NCBI GenBank assembly: GCA_963731035.1
Contig: CAVSUY010000001.1
Coordinates: 1 to 64,000 of the forward strand
Direction of reading: 5' to 3'
Length of the DNA stretch: 64,000 bases
DNA from: JAANXG01 sp963731035
GTDB lineage: Bacteria > Pseudomonadota > Gammaproteobacteria > Arenicellales > JAANXG01
Shown here piece after piece: positions 9,810 to 19,164 of this stretch. The position numbers and the translations under genes are program-made. The first letter of the stretch is position 1, and each line of letters opens with the position of its first letter. Under the pieces are notes generated by a model. That model had not been told where the DNA came from, made no database searches, and worked only from the letters and a program-made list of their open reading frames with translations.

Positions 9810-10838
9810 CTACCGCGCGGCGCTTAAATACATCCTGGGGTTTACAGCCTGACCGTTCTTCAGGACCTCCACGTGCACGTGGGCGCCGGTGGACCGTCCC
9901 GTGCTGCCCACCAGGGCCACGGTATCGCCCTTCCTCACTCGTTGGCCTACTTTCGCGATCAGTTTGCGCGCGTGGGCGTAGCGTGTCTGATAGCCGTTGC
10001 CATGGTTGATCTCGACCACCAGTCCGTAGCCCGGTTTGCGCCCGGCGTACGACACCACGCCGTCCGCCAACGCCCGGATCCCTGTTCCCGCTCGCGCGGC
10101 GATGTCGACACCTTCATGGAAGGCTCTTCTGCCGGTGAACGGATCGGTGCGATAGCCGTACCCCGAGCTGATCCAGCCGCCCTGCGCGGGCCATCCCTGC
10201 GGATACTGCTTCTTGTGCAGCTCGCGGTCGGTAAGCAATGCCTCGAGGACCTGCAGCTCGTTTTCCTTCTTGTCGAGGGCGATCTCTATCAATTCCAGGC
10301 TTTCAGACAACTCGGGTTCGTGGATCCGGCCCCACGGGACGGGCCGTTCCGGGCCGCCCATAGCAGGTGGTTTGTCGAAGCTGAATTCATCCCGGTCGAG
10401 GCCGGCCATATCGGTCAGTTGCTGCCCCAGGGCGTTCAGGCGGGAAACATGAGCTTGAATCTGTCCCAGGCGCTGACCAAGACTATCCAATTGATCACCC
10501 AGCCGCTGCCGCGACTCCTGCAGTTTCTTCCGCTGCTCATCGACCTCCGTCTTCAAACTCACGAGCTTCTCGGCGCTGATGACGGGGAGGCTACTGTTCT
10601 CATGAGCCGCCACATCTCGGACCAGCAAGTGCCGCTGCCACTCGGCCACGCCGTGTTCCATTGTCGTATGCGGCGCGGCTTCCTGCCCGTTCGAGCCATG
10701 CCCCACGAGATATCCGAGATAACCTCCGGCAGAGGCCACGGCGAGCAGCAGACCAGCCGCTAGAGAACTTACAGCAGCGACGCGCACCCGGTAGTTCCGT
10801 CTGGGACCCGAACCGCTGGGAAGGAAAATGACTTGCAT
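9810..10838 (-). CDS. M23 family metallopeptidase (murein hydrolase or activator)
   Basis: This is a membrane-anchored periplasmic LytM-type protein. The start at 10838 gives 342 residues. A hydrophobic anchor at about residues 20-45 (AAVSSLAAGLLLAVASAGGY) is followed by a coiled-coil segment (about 85-145, LVSLKTEVDEQRKKLQESRQ), then the peptidase domain. Zinc ligands are visible in FHEGVDIA and in AHVHVEV, the HxxxD and HxH motifs, so it may be an active endopeptidase rather than an EnvC-like activator. It lies between secA and dciA. An ATG at 10877 is possible but would overlap the divergent dciA start. Confidence 0.88.
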   Translation of the reverse strand: MQVIFLPSGSGPRRNYRVRVAAVSSLAAGLLLAVASAGGYLGYLVGHGSNGQEAAPHTTMEHGVAEWQRHLLVRDVAAHENSSLPVISAEKLVSLKTEVDEQRKKLQESRQRLGDQLDSLGQRLGQIQAHVSRLNALGQQLTDMAGLDRDEFSFDKPPAMGGPERPVPWGRIHEPELSESLELIEIALDKKENELQVLEALLTDRELHKKQYPQGWPAQGGWISSGYGYRTDPFTGRRAFHEGVDIAARAGTGIRALADGVVSYAGRKPGYGLVVEINHGNGYQTRYAHARKLIAKVGQRVRKGDTVALVGSTGRSTGAHVHVEVLKNGQAVNPRMYLSAAR

Positions 10839-10871
10839 TGCCAACCTCGTTCGTATACCAATGCCAGCAAC

Positions 10872-11309
10872 ATGCACCGCGCTGACCGGTTAAAATCGTT
10901 CGCCTCCCTGGAGCAGACACTGCGCCGTTGCCAGCATCCGGTTCTGAAGGAGGCCGTCAAGCGCTACGAGGCGCTCACGCCCCTGGAAACCGTCTGGAAA
11001 CGCTCCGTCGACGAACCCTTGTGCAAGCATGCTCGTCCGGTGGCCCTCGATCGGGGCACCTTGACGATTCACTCCGAGTCGCCCGTTTGGGCCAACCTGC
11101 TGCGAAACACCGAGCAGTCCGTGGTGTCGGCGCTGCGGGATGCGGGGCTGACCGGCGTCCTCTCACTGCGTATTCGCATCGCACCGCCCGCCGCCGCCCT
11201 GCCGACATCTTCCTCGCGGGCCGATTCAAAACCAGGCGCCGGCCGGCACGCCGCGGATGACCCGCAGACAAAGCGCCTGTTCATGCAGTTACGGAAGGCG
11301 CTGGGCTAG
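10872..11309 (+). CDS. dciA: DciA-like (DUF721) replicative helicase loader candidate
   Basis: A 145-residue protein of the DUF721/DciA family, which loads the replicative helicase DnaB in bacteria lacking phage-type loaders. The ATG at 10872 is preferred over 10833, which overlaps the divergent M23 gene. The DUF721 core is recognisable in VWKRSVDEPLCKHARPVALD, GTLTIHSESPVWANLL and LRIRIAPP. The tail is a low-complexity Ala/Ser-rich stretch. It is the only + strand gene between coaE and the rsmI region, divergent from the M23 gene and convergent with lpxC. The position next to lpxC and secA supports the family call; its function here is inferred. Confidence 0.8.
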   Translation: MHRADRLKSFASLEQTLRRCQHPVLKEAVKRYEALTPLETVWKRSVDEPLCKHARPVALDRGTLTIHSESPVWANLLRNTEQSVVSALRDAGLTGVLSLRIRIAPPAAALPTSSSRADSKPGAGRHAADDPQTKRLFMQLRKALG

Positions 11310-11344
11310 GAGCCTGTCCTACCAGCACCCAATGAAACGCGCGG

Positions 11345-12253
11345 CTACGCGGTCACCGGGTGCACAAACGCCAAGGGCGCATCCTTAGCGTCCTCGAACG
11401 AGACCAACTCCCAGGCGTCTTCCGTCTCCAGGAGTGTACGCAATATTTCGTTGTTCAGGGCGTGGCCTGACTTGTGCGCGCTGAACGCACCGATAAGCGG
11501 ATATCCCAGCAGGTACAGGTCACCGATGGCGTCGAGAATCTTGTGCTTGACGAACTCGTCCTCGTACCTCAGACCGTCTTCATTCAGAATATGGTACGAG
11601 TCCATGACAATGGCGTTGTCGAGGCTTCCGCCCCTGGCGAGCCCAACTTTCCGCAACGCCTCCACGTCGTGCATGAAACCGAATGTACGGGCACGGCTTA
11701 CTTCTTTGACGAATGACGTGGAGGAAAAATCGATGGTGGCGCGCTGGAGGGAATGACTGAAGATAGGGTGGTTGAACTCGATGCCGAATGATACTTTGAA
11801 GCCGTTCAGTGGATCGAAGCGGGCCCATTTGTCGCCCTCCTCCAGTACTACCGGCTTTTTGATCCGGATGAAGCGTTTGGGCGTCGATTGCTCTTCAATG
11901 CCGGCGGACTGGATCAGAAACACGAACGGCCCGGCACTTCCATCCATGATCGGTACTTCCGGCGCGGTCAGGTCGACGTAGGCGTTGTCGACACCCAGCC
12001 CCGCAAAGGCCGACATCAAGTGCTCCACCGTGGAGATCCAGACATTTCCCTTTCTCAAAGTCGTGGAAAGCCGGGTGTCCCCGACGTTGTCACAACAGGC
12101 GGGAACGTCAACGATTGGGTCGAGATCCACCCTGCGGAACACGATGCCGGTGTTTGGCGCAGCCGGTCGCAACGTGAGATAGACCTTTTCTCCCGTGTGA
12201 AGTCCTACCCCGGTGGCCCGTATTACATTTTTTAGAGTTCTTTGTCGAATCAT
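11345..12253 (-). CDS. lpxC: UDP-3-O-acyl-N-acetylglucosamine deacetylase LpxC
   Basis: LpxC is the zinc deacetylase that commits UDP-acyl-GlcNAc to lipid A synthesis in the cytosol. I chose the ATG at 12253 (MIRQRTLKNVIRATGVGLHT), giving 302 residues, the family norm; the frame is open a further 36 codons upstream. Zinc-binding and catalytic histidines are visible in VEHLMSA, KHKILDAIGD and HKSGHALNN. It lies 368 bases downstream of ftsZ in the usual order. A TATACT hexamer at 12361-12366 on the minus strand could be a -10 element, though no good -35 is seen. Confidence 0.96.
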   Translation of the reverse strand: MIRQRTLKNVIRATGVGLHTGEKVYLTLRPAAPNTGIVFRRVDLDPIVDVPACCDNVGDTRLSTTLRKGNVWISTVEHLMSAFAGLGVDNAYVDLTAPEVPIMDGSAGPFVFLIQSAGIEEQSTPKRFIRIKKPVVLEEGDKWARFDPLNGFKVSFGIEFNHPIFSHSLQRATIDFSSTSFVKEVSRARTFGFMHDVEALRKVGLARGGSLDNAIVMDSYHILNEDGLRYEDEFVKHKILDAIGDLYLLGYPLIGAFSAHKSGHALNNEILRTLLETEDAWELVSFEDAKDAPLAFVHPVTA

Positions 12254-12621
12254 GAAGCCTTGAATGGCCTTTCTTGTGTTGGTGTGCTCGTTGATGTACT
12301 GGCGAACGCGGTCATAGACCGGCCGCCGGCTTCGAAGTGATGATCCAAACTGTGTCCCCAAGTATAGGGAATGCTACACGATTCCACGCGGATTGTGTAG
12401 GTATCGTGCGCCCGTGAGTTTGCAGCCGGATCAGGTCTTTCGCAAGGCCATATGCCACCCTCTCTGACGGCCCTTGGGCCGCCGGCACGAAGCGCGCGCC
12501 GACCCGCAAGGGTGCTCATGGCAAGCCGCCTCCGAATCCGACGCCAATCCGGAGCGGACCTAGCTGAATCAAGCACTTACGGGGCCTGGTTCGTGGTGGC
12601 GCACGGTCTTCCACCGGCCTG
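12254..12621. other. ftsZ-lpxC intergenic region
   Basis: These 368 bases have no supportable gene; the open frames across them are Arg/Pro-rich and lack recognisable domains. The stretch probably carries the lpxC promoter, with a possible minus-strand -10 TATACT at 12361-12366, and the end of the ftsZ transcript. No clear terminator hairpin with a T-run was found. Confidence 0.5.
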
Positions 12622-13917
12622 CTAGTCGGCCTGCTTGCGCAGAAAGGCGGGGATGTCCAGATACTCCATCCCGGCGTCGTCACCGGCACCTGGGAGCTGC
12701 TCCGAGTCCCGTCGGTGTCGAATGACAGTCGGCGCGTCGAATTCCTCGTAGTTCACCGCCTTGGGCATGGGCTGGGCCACCCGCTCCCGTTTCGACCTCT
12801 CTGTCCTCTCTGTCCTCTCTGATCTCTCTGACCGCTCGCTGCGCTCCGATCGTTCCGGCCGCTCCTGGCGTCTGGTCGACTCGCCTTCCAGTCCGGTGGC
12901 CACCATGGTGACCCGGAGGTCGCCCTTCATCTCCGGGTCCAGCACCGTACCGATAACGACCGTCGCATCGTCCGACGCGAACCCCCGTACCACGTTGCCG
13001 ACCTCTTCGAATTCACCGATGGCCATATCAAGGCCGGCGGTGACATTGACCAACAGGCCGCGCGCCCCGGCTATGCTGGTGTCCTCGAGCAATGGACTGG
13101 AAACTGCATTGCGGGCCGCATCCACGGCGCGATCAACGCCGCTTGCGGTAGCAGACCCCATCATGGCCATACCCATCTCGGACATGACGGTTCGCACATC
13201 GGCGAAGTCCACATTGATCAGCCCGGGCCGGGTTATGAGCTCCGAGATCCCCTGCACCGCATTCAGCAGGACTTCGTTGGCCCGTGCGAAGGCGTCGAGC
13301 AGCGTTGCCTGCTTACCCATGACCTCCAGCACGCGCTCGTTGGGGATGGTGATCAGAGAATCGACGTGGTCCGACAGGTCGCGAATGCCGTGCTCGGCGA
13401 TTCGCATGCGCTTGCCGCCCTCGAACGGAAACGGCTTGGTGACCACCGCCACCGCCAGCGCCCCCTGCTCCCGTGCTACCTGGGCGACAATGGGCGCGGC
13501 ACCGGTGCCGGTACCGCCGCCCATGCCGGCGGTGATGAACACCATGTCCGCCCCGGCCAGTGCTTCGGCGATGCGGTCGCGGTCCTCCATGGCCGCCTGG
13601 CGCCCCACGTCCGGACTGGAGCCCGCGCCCAGGCCCTTCGTGAGATTGCCGCCGATCTGGAGCAGGACGTTGGCCTTGGACCGGTTCAGGGTCTGTACGT
13701 CGGTGTTGGTGCTGATGAACTCGACCCCCTCGATGTGGGCCTCCAGCATGTGGTCGACGGCGTTGCCGCCGCCACCACCGACGCCGATCACCTTGATCCG
13801 CGCCTGTTGGCCGACCGTGTCCAGCAACTCGAACACCGGCTTGCTCTCTGACTGGACCGTCATCGCTTCGCTTGAAATGTCGACGGGATACTGATTTTCG
13901 CGTTCGTGTTGTTGCAT
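12622..13917 (-). CDS. ftsZ: Cell division GTPase FtsZ
   Basis: FtsZ is the tubulin homologue that forms the Z ring. The ATG at 13917 is preceded by an AGGTGA ribosome site and gives 431 residues; the open frame extends 12 codons further without support. The GTP-binding motif GGGTGTGAAP and KVIGVGGGGGNAVDHM at the start of the globular domain are intact, as is the C-terminal peptide LDIPAFLRKQAD that binds FtsA and ZipA. The linker is odd: about residues 350-377 are a near-perfect run of Glu-Arg-Ser/Thr triplets encoded by a 9-base repeat (12789-12870). It starts 14 bases after the ftsA stop. Confidence 0.97.
   Translation of the reverse strand: MQQHERENQYPVDISSEAMTVQSESKPVFELLDTVGQQARIKVIGVGGGGGNAVDHMLEAHIEGVEFISTNTDVQTLNRSKANVLLQIGGNLTKGLGAGSSPDVGRQAAMEDRDRIAEALAGADMVFITAGMGGGTGTGAAPIVAQVAREQGALAVAVVTKPFPFEGGKRMRIAEHGIRDLSDHVDSLITIPNERVLEVMGKQATLLDAFARANEVLLNAVQGISELITRPGLINVDFADVRTVMSEMGMAMMGSATASGVDRAVDAARNAVSSPLLEDTSIAGARGLLVNVTAGLDMAIGEFEEVGNVVRGFASDDATVVIGTVLDPEMKGDLRVTMVATGLEGESTRRQERPERSERSERSERSERTERTERSKRERVAQPMPKAVNYEEFDAPTVIRHRRDSEQLPGAGDDAGMEYLDIPAFLRKQAD
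12789..12870 (-). repeat. 9-base tandem repeat inside ftsZ encoding ERS/ERT units
   Basis: The + strand reads repeated tcctctctg-like units that change into gctcgctgcgctcc variants. On the coding strand they give seven consecutive Glu-Arg-(Ser/Thr) triplets and then SKRER. The repeat lies in the intrinsically disordered linker, so length changes in multiples of three codons would be tolerated. Confidence 0.8.
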
Positions 13918-13931
13918 GGCGTTCACCTCGC

Positions 13932-15170
13932 TTAAAAGCTGCCTTTGAACCAACTCTTCATTCGTTGATATACGGAACTGACGGAGACTCGTTCCCGGGG
14001 CTTGTTGCGTTCCCGCACACCCTGGTTGACAAGGCCGAACTGGATCAGTCCGACCCCGGTGGAATAGATCGGGTTTTTCACCACCTCGCTCAGACCGGCG
14101 ATGTGATTGGGCATACCCAGCCGCACCGGCACGTGGAAGACTTCCTCGGCGAGTTCCACGATGCCGTCCATCTTCGAGCTGCCTCCGGTGAGCACGATGC
14201 CCGATCCGATCAGCTCCTCGAAGCCGCTGCGCCGGAGCTCGCGCTTGACCAGCTCGAACAATTCCTCGACCCGTGGCTCGATGACCTCCGCCAGGGTCTG
14301 GCGTGCCAGGCGCCGGGGCGGCCGGTCTCCGACGCTGGGGGCTTCGATGGTTTCATCCGAGTGGGCCAGCTGGATCAATGCGCAGCCATATCTTTTTTTG
14401 ATGTCCTCCGCCGCCTGCGTTGGAGTGCGCAGGGCAACGGCGATGTCGTTGGTGACCTGGTCCCCGGCGATGGGGATGACGGCCGTGTGCCGGATCGCGC
14501 CTTCGGTGAAGATTGCGATGTCGGTGGTGCCGCCGCCGATGTCCACAAGGCACACGCCGAGATCGCGCTCGTCCTCGGTCAACACGGCCTGGCTGGAGGC
14601 CAGCTGCTCGAGGATGATGTCGTCGACCTCGAGCCCGCAGCGGCGGATGCACTTGATGACATTCTGGGCGGCGCTGACGGCGCCGGTGATGATGTGCACC
14701 TTCGCCTCCAGGCGCACGCCGCTCATGCCGATGGGTTCACGAATCCCTTCCTGGCCGTCGATCACGAACTCCTGGGGCAGAATGTGCAGAACCTTCTGGT
14801 CGTTTGGAATGGCCAGGGCCCGGGCCGCCTCGATCACCCGCTCGATGTCCCCGGACCGTACTTCCTCGTCGCGGATCGCCACCACGCCGTGGGAGTTGAA
14901 GCTGCCGATGTGGGCGCCGGCGATGCCTGCATATACCGAATAGATCTGGCATCCTGCCATCAGCTCGGCTTCTTCCACGGCGCGCTGAATGGACTGGACG
15001 GTGGATTCGATGTTGGCTACCACCCCCTTCCTCATGCCGCGGGCCACGTGGTGTCCCACACCAATGATCTCGATCTCGCCGGCGGGATTGATCTCCCCCA
15101 CGATTGCCAGAACCTTGGAGGTTCCGATATCGAGACCGACTATCAGTCTTTCTTCGAGTTTCTTTGCCAT
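13932..15170 (-). CDS. ftsA: Cell division protein FtsA
   Basis: FtsA is the actin-like protein that tethers FtsZ to the membrane. The 412-residue protein begins MAKKLEERLIVGLDIGTSKV, the phosphate-1 motif of the actin fold. It contains GVCLVDIGGGTTDIAIF (phosphate-2) and SGIVLTGGSSKMDGI (adenosine region). The C-terminus QRMKSWFKGSF is an amphipathic membrane-targeting helix. It lies between ftsQ and ftsZ, as in most Gammaproteobacteria. Confidence 0.97.
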   Translation of the reverse strand: MAKKLEERLIVGLDIGTSKVLAIVGEINPAGEIEIIGVGHHVARGMRKGVVANIESTVQSIQRAVEEAELMAGCQIYSVYAGIAGAHIGSFNSHGVVAIRDEEVRSGDIERVIEAARALAIPNDQKVLHILPQEFVIDGQEGIREPIGMSGVRLEAKVHIITGAVSAAQNVIKCIRRCGLEVDDIILEQLASSQAVLTEDERDLGVCLVDIGGGTTDIAIFTEGAIRHTAVIPIAGDQVTNDIAVALRTPTQAAEDIKKRYGCALIQLAHSDETIEAPSVGDRPPRRLARQTLAEVIEPRVEELFELVKRELRRSGFEELIGSGIVLTGGSSKMDGIVELAEEVFHVPVRLGMPNHIAGLSEVVKNPIYSTGVGLIQFGLVNQGVRERNKPRERVSVSSVYQRMKSWFKGSF

Positions 15171-15192
15171 GGTCGTGATCTCAGGCTGAGTC

Positions 15193-15966
15193 CTATGAAT
15201 TCACCGGTTGCTTCAGACGCAGGGCGATCCCGTTGGGATAGCGGGCGTCGACGTGATCGATCAGGGATACCTTTTCGGCCGGCAGCGCACGGAACGCCTC
15301 GACAAAGCGTTTGAATCGTTCCGGAACGCCATCGCGCCCCAGGGCGACACTGAACACCGACGCCGTGCCGCTGCGGGCGACCACCGCATACCAGGCGAGT
15401 CGGTCGTTGAGCATGAGGGCCTTGAGCTCCAGGCCGACCTCCTCGAGTCGTGGCGACCAGCTTCGGGCACGCTGCAGCACTTGCCCTGCCGTGCCCTCCG
15501 GACCCGACAGGCGCAGCAGTTGAGGTTCGTCGACCGTCGATACTCTGACCACCTGGCCGCTGTCGTTGAGCCAGGCGTCGGTGTCCCAGCGCGCCACCAG
15601 GTGCTGCTCCTCCACGGCAATGCGCAGGCCGTCAGGCCATACCCGGCGCACCTGGGCCCGCTTCACCCAGTCCAGGGACTCCACGGCGCGCTCCACGTGC
15701 ATGAGATCGATACCGAAGTAGTTGGCATCGATGGCCTTCTCTGCGGTCCGGCGCAGCACCTCGGGCTTCAGGTGCTTGAATCGCCCTTCGAAGCTCAGCT
15801 CCCTGATGGGGAAGACGGCAGGGTCCATGAGGCGGTCCGCCAGCACGCCGACGGTGGCCAGCAGCACCAATCCGGCCATGATCCATCCCAGCGTGGCGGC
15901 CTGGATACGGCGCCGCTTCACCGCCCGCCGGCGCTTGTGCAATCGTTCCAGGGCCCGGGGGCTCAC
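15193..15966 (-). CDS. ftsQ: Cell division protein FtsQ
   Basis: FtsQ is a bitopic inner membrane protein that scaffolds FtsL/FtsB and the late divisome. I chose the GTG at 15966, which overlaps the ddl stop as GTGA and yields 257 residues starting VSPRALERLHKRRRAVKRRR. A basic cytoplasmic tail is followed by one transmembrane helix (about 28-48, WIMAGLVLLATVGVLADRL). The POTRA domain comes next (PIRELSFEGRFKHLKPEVLR), then the FtsQ beta domain. The longer open frame upstream runs inside ddl and is not coding. Confidence 0.93.
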   Translation of the reverse strand: MSPRALERLHKRRRAVKRRRIQAATLGWIMAGLVLLATVGVLADRLMDPAVFPIRELSFEGRFKHLKPEVLRRTAEKAIDANYFGIDLMHVERAVESLDWVKRAQVRRVWPDGLRIAVEEQHLVARWDTDAWLNDSGQVVRVSTVDEPQLLRLSGPEGTAGQVLQRARSWSPRLEEVGLELKALMLNDRLAWYAVVARSGTASVFSVALGRDGVPERFKRFVEAFRALPAEKVSLIDHVDARYPNGIALRLKQPVNS

Positions 15967-16874
15967 AGGGAAGACTCCAGTATCTTGACGGCGAGCTCGG
16001 GAAAGGACATGCCCGATGCCCGCGCCGCCATGGGCACGAGGCTGTGGTCGGTCATGCCCGGAATGGTGTTGACCTCCAGAATGTAGGGAGTCATCTGCGG
16101 GTCCAGCATCATGTCCACCCGGCCCCAGCTGCGGCAGTCGAGAGCCCGGAACGCCTCGAGCGAAAGCGCTTTCAACGATGCCTCCAGTTCCTCGTCCAGA
16201 CCGCTGGGACACAGGTAGCGGGTGGTATCGGACTGGTACTTGGCTTCGTAGTCGTAAAAGGTGCGCGGAGTTTCGAGCTTGATGGCCGGCAACGCCCGGT
16301 CGTCGACGATCGAAATCGTGACTTCGGGACCGGCGACAAATGTCTCGGCGAGCACCGGGCCGTCGAAGCGCGCGGCGGTCTCGTAGGCGTCTTTCAACTG
16401 TTCCGCCGATTCGACCTTGGTGACCCCGATGCTCGAGCCCTCGTGGCCGGGCTTGACGAACAACGGCGGCTCCAGCCGTTCCAACACCGAGGGCAGCTCC
16501 GCGGAATCACGAATCACCGCGTAGTCCGGTGTCGGAAGCCCCAAAGAGGTCCAGATCTGTTTGCTGCGCAGCTTGTCCATGGCCAGCGCCGATCCAAGCA
16601 CCCGGCTCCCGGTGTAGGGCATACCAATGGTCTCCAGCGCCCCTTGCACCACGCCGTCCTCGCCCCACGGCCCGTGCAGAACGATAAAAGCCCGGTCGGC
16701 CCCGATTCGCCGAAGCTCGTCCAGGACATCGTGCCCGGCATCGACGGGCACCGCGTCGACCTGGGCCTGCAACAGCGCGTCCAGGACCATGGCTCCGCTT
16801 CTCAGCGAGACCTCCCGCTCGGCGGAGGGACCGCCCATCAGCACCGCGACCTTGCCGAAGTCCCTGGGGTTCAT
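15963..16874 (-). CDS. ddl: D-alanine--D-alanine ligase
   Basis: Ddl makes the D-Ala-D-Ala dipeptide for the UDP-MurNAc-pentapeptide. The 303-residue protein is an ATP-grasp enzyme of the shorter DdlB type: KVAVLMGGPSAEREVSLRSG at the N-terminus, PLFVKPGHEGSSIGVTKV for nucleotide binding and ILEVNTIPGMTDHSLVP for metal and substrate binding. It overlaps murB by four bases (ATGA) and ftsQ by four (GTGA), indicating tight translational coupling in the cluster. Confidence 0.97.
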   Translation of the reverse strand: MNPRDFGKVAVLMGGPSAEREVSLRSGAMVLDALLQAQVDAVPVDAGHDVLDELRRIGADRAFIVLHGPWGEDGVVQGALETIGMPYTGSRVLGSALAMDKLRSKQIWTSLGLPTPDYAVIRDSAELPSVLERLEPPLFVKPGHEGSSIGVTKVESAEQLKDAYETAARFDGPVLAETFVAGPEVTISIVDDRALPAIKLETPRTFYDYEAKYQSDTTRYLCPSGLDEELEASLKALSLEAFRALDCRSWGRVDMMLDPQMTPYILEVNTIPGMTDHSLVPMAARASGMSFPELAVKILESSL

Positions 16875-17776
16875 GACGCCTCTCCCAGGATGCGCACTTC
16901 CCGCTTCAGACTGACGCCATGCATCTCCTGGACGCGATTCTCGACCTGCCCGATCAACGCCTCGATGTCCGCCGCGGTCGCCCCCCCTCGGTTGACGATG
17001 AAGTTGGCGTGCTTCTCCGAGACATAAGCCCCGCCCACGCAGGTGCCCTTGAGCCCCGCCGACTCGATCAGCCGGGCCGCGTGGTCATTCGGGGGGTTGG
17101 TGAAGACCGAACCGGCATTGGGCATCTGAATCGGTTGGGTGCGTGCGCGGCTGCCGAGAAACTCGCGAATCTGGTTCTGAGAGCGGACGGCGTCTCCGGC
17201 TTTCAAGGCCAGGACCGCCGTTACGAACCATTCTTCGCGCGGCGAGCGCACGCTGCGATAGCCGATCTCGAAGTCCTTGGCGCGACGGCGGTGGATCCCG
17301 CCGTCCGCGTCGATGGTCTCGACGTGCTGGACCACTTCCCAGGTTGTGCAGCCGTAAGCACCGGCATTCATCGCCAGCGCCCCGCCCAGGGTGCCGGGAA
17401 TGCCGGCAAAGAACTCGGCTCCTGCCAGCCCCCGCTTGGCGGTCAGTCGCGCGATCTTGGCGCAGGGAACACCGACCTGGGCGTAAACAGTCCGGTCATC
17501 ACGCAACTCGATCTCGTCGAGGCTCTTGTGGGTGGCGATCACGATGCCGCGGATGCCGCCGTCGCGCACCAGGGTGTTGCTCCCCAGGCCGATCCAGGTC
17601 ACCGGCCATTCCTTTTCACGGCGCAACCGCAGGAAATCCACCAGGTCGCCCAGGTCAGCAGGCACGAAGTAGAGGTCCGCGGGTCCCCCCACGCGCCAGC
17701 TCGTATGCTGCAACATGGGCTCGTCATAGAGCAGCCTGCCCCGCGGCTCGAAGTCGTCCGATCGCTGCACCGCCAT
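16871..17776 (-). CDS. murB: UDP-N-acetylenolpyruvoylglucosamine reductase MurB
   Basis: MurB is the FAD- and NADPH-dependent reductase that forms UDP-MurNAc. The ATG at 17776 overlaps the murC stop (TGATG) and gives 301 residues. The FAD-binding segment WIGLGSNTLVRDGGIRGIVI and the FFAGIPGTLGGALAMNAGAY stretch are clear. The catalytic serine and glutamate regions appear as PNAGSVFTNP and SEKHANFIVN. The protein is type I-like in length. The upstream open frame continues inside murC and is not coding. Confidence 0.96.
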   Translation of the reverse strand: MAVQRSDDFEPRGRLLYDEPMLQHTSWRVGGPADLYFVPADLGDLVDFLRLRREKEWPVTWIGLGSNTLVRDGGIRGIVIATHKSLDEIELRDDRTVYAQVGVPCAKIARLTAKRGLAGAEFFAGIPGTLGGALAMNAGAYGCTTWEVVQHVETIDADGGIHRRRAKDFEIGYRSVRSPREEWFVTAVLALKAGDAVRSQNQIREFLGSRARTQPIQMPNAGSVFTNPPNDHAARLIESAGLKGTCVGGAYVSEKHANFIVNRGGATAADIEALIGQVENRVQEMHGVSLKREVRILGEAS

Positions 17777-19164
17777 CACGCGGCACCCTCCTGCTCCCGC
17801 ACCAGCTCGCCCGCCTTGCGGCCGATATCCCCGGCGCCCAGGGTCAGTATCACGTCGCCGTCGTGCACGATGCCGCGCAGGACGTCGGGAAGATCTGTCA
17901 GCGATTCCACGAACACGGGGTCGGTCTTCCCGCGCTGGCGGATGGACCGGCACAAAGCACGTCCATCGGCTCCCGCTATCGGCGACTCGCCCGCCGAGTA
18001 CACCTCTGTGAGCACCAGCGGGTCCTGATCCGCCAGCACCGTGGAGAAATCGTCCAGCAGGTCCCGCGTGCGGGTATATCGATGCGGCTGGAACACCACC
18101 ACCAGGCGCCGCTCGGGCCAGGCCTGGCGGGCGGCCTCCAGGGTGACCTGCAGTTCGCGAGGGTGATGGCCGTAGTCGTCCACCACCAGCGCCTCGCCGT
18201 CGCGGGCGGCGAACCGGCCCTTGATCTGGAATCGTCGCCCAATCCCCTTGAACTGGCTCAGGCCCCGACCTATCAGCTCGTCGTCGATGCGCAGGTAACG
18301 GCCCACGGCGATTGCCGCGAGCGCATTGAGGGCGTTGTGCTTGCCGGGAAGGGCCAGCGTGACTTGCATGTCGGGACTCCCGGGCACACGGAAATGCGTC
18401 TTCAGGCCCTCCTGCTGAATATCCACCGCACGAATATCGGCCTCCGGGCAAGTGCCGTAGGTCAGGATGGGCTTGCGCACGGACGCGGCCACCTTGCGCA
18501 CCACCGGGTCGTCCCAGCACAACACGGCCCGGCCGTAGAACGGCAGGTTCAAGAGGAACTCCACGAAAGCCTGCTTCAGTGCCTCGAAGTCGCCGCCGTA
18601 GGTCCCCATGTGGTCGGCGTCGATATTCGTCACTACCGCCACCTCCGGTTGCAGGTGGAGGAACGACGCGTCGCTCTCGTCCGCTTCGGCCACCAGGTAT
18701 TCCCCTCGTCCCAGAGACGCGTTGGCGCCGACGCTGTTGACCAGCCCGCCAACCACGAAGGTCGGATCCAGGCCGCCACTCGCCAGCACGCTCGCTACCA
18801 GGCTGGTGGTCGTGGTCTTGCCGTGGGTCCCGGCTACCGCGATGCCCTGCTGGAAGCGCATCAGCTCGCCCAGCATCTCGGCTCGGGGAATGACCGGGAT
18901 CTTGGCTTCCCGCGCCGCCGCGATCTCCACATTGTCCTGCTGAATGGCGGACGAGATCACGACGACATCACTGTTCGCCACCCAACGTGCCTCGTGGCCG
19001 ATATGAACATCGGCACCCGCGGCGCGCAATCGCACAGTTACCGGGCTGTCGGCAACATCCGAGCCGGAGACCTGGTAACCCAGGTTGAGCAGAACCTCGG
19101 CGATGCCGCTCATGCCGGCGCCTCCGATTCCCGCGAAATGGATGCGCTTCACACGGTTACGCAT
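17776..19164 (-). CDS. murC: UDP-N-acetylmuramate--L-alanine ligase MurC
   Basis: MurC adds L-alanine to UDP-MurNAc in the cytosol. The ATG at 19164 (MRNRVKRIHFAGIGGAGMSG) gives 462 residues and overlaps the murG 3' end by 8 bases. The Mur ligase P-loop GTHGKTTTTSLVASVL and the central-domain sequence VNIDADHMGTY are present. It is the first of the four Mur ligases, all of which lie in this cluster. Confidence 0.97.
   Translation of the reverse strand: MRNRVKRIHFAGIGGAGMSGIAEVLLNLGYQVSGSDVADSPVTVRLRAAGADVHIGHEARWVANSDVVVISSAIQQDNVEIAAAREAKIPVIPRAEMLGELMRFQQGIAVAGTHGKTTTTSLVASVLASGGLDPTFVVGGLVNSVGANASLGRGEYLVAEADESDASFLHLQPEVAVVTNIDADHMGTYGGDFEALKQAFVEFLLNLPFYGRAVLCWDDPVVRKVAASVRKPILTYGTCPEADIRAVDIQQEGLKTHFRVPGSPDMQVTLALPGKHNALNALAAIAVGRYLRIDDELIGRGLSQFKGIGRRFQIKGRFAARDGEALVVDDYGHHPRELQVTLEAARQAWPERRLVVVFQPHRYTRTRDLLDDFSTVLADQDPLVLTEVYSAGESPIAGADGRALCRSIRQRGKTDPVFVESLTDLPDVLRGIVHDGDVILTLGAGDIGRKAGELVREQEGAA

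Noticed and set aside
12250..12576. A 108-codon frame between ftsZ and lpxC
   Set aside because: Composition is biased, no domain is seen, and it covers the likely lpxC promoter.
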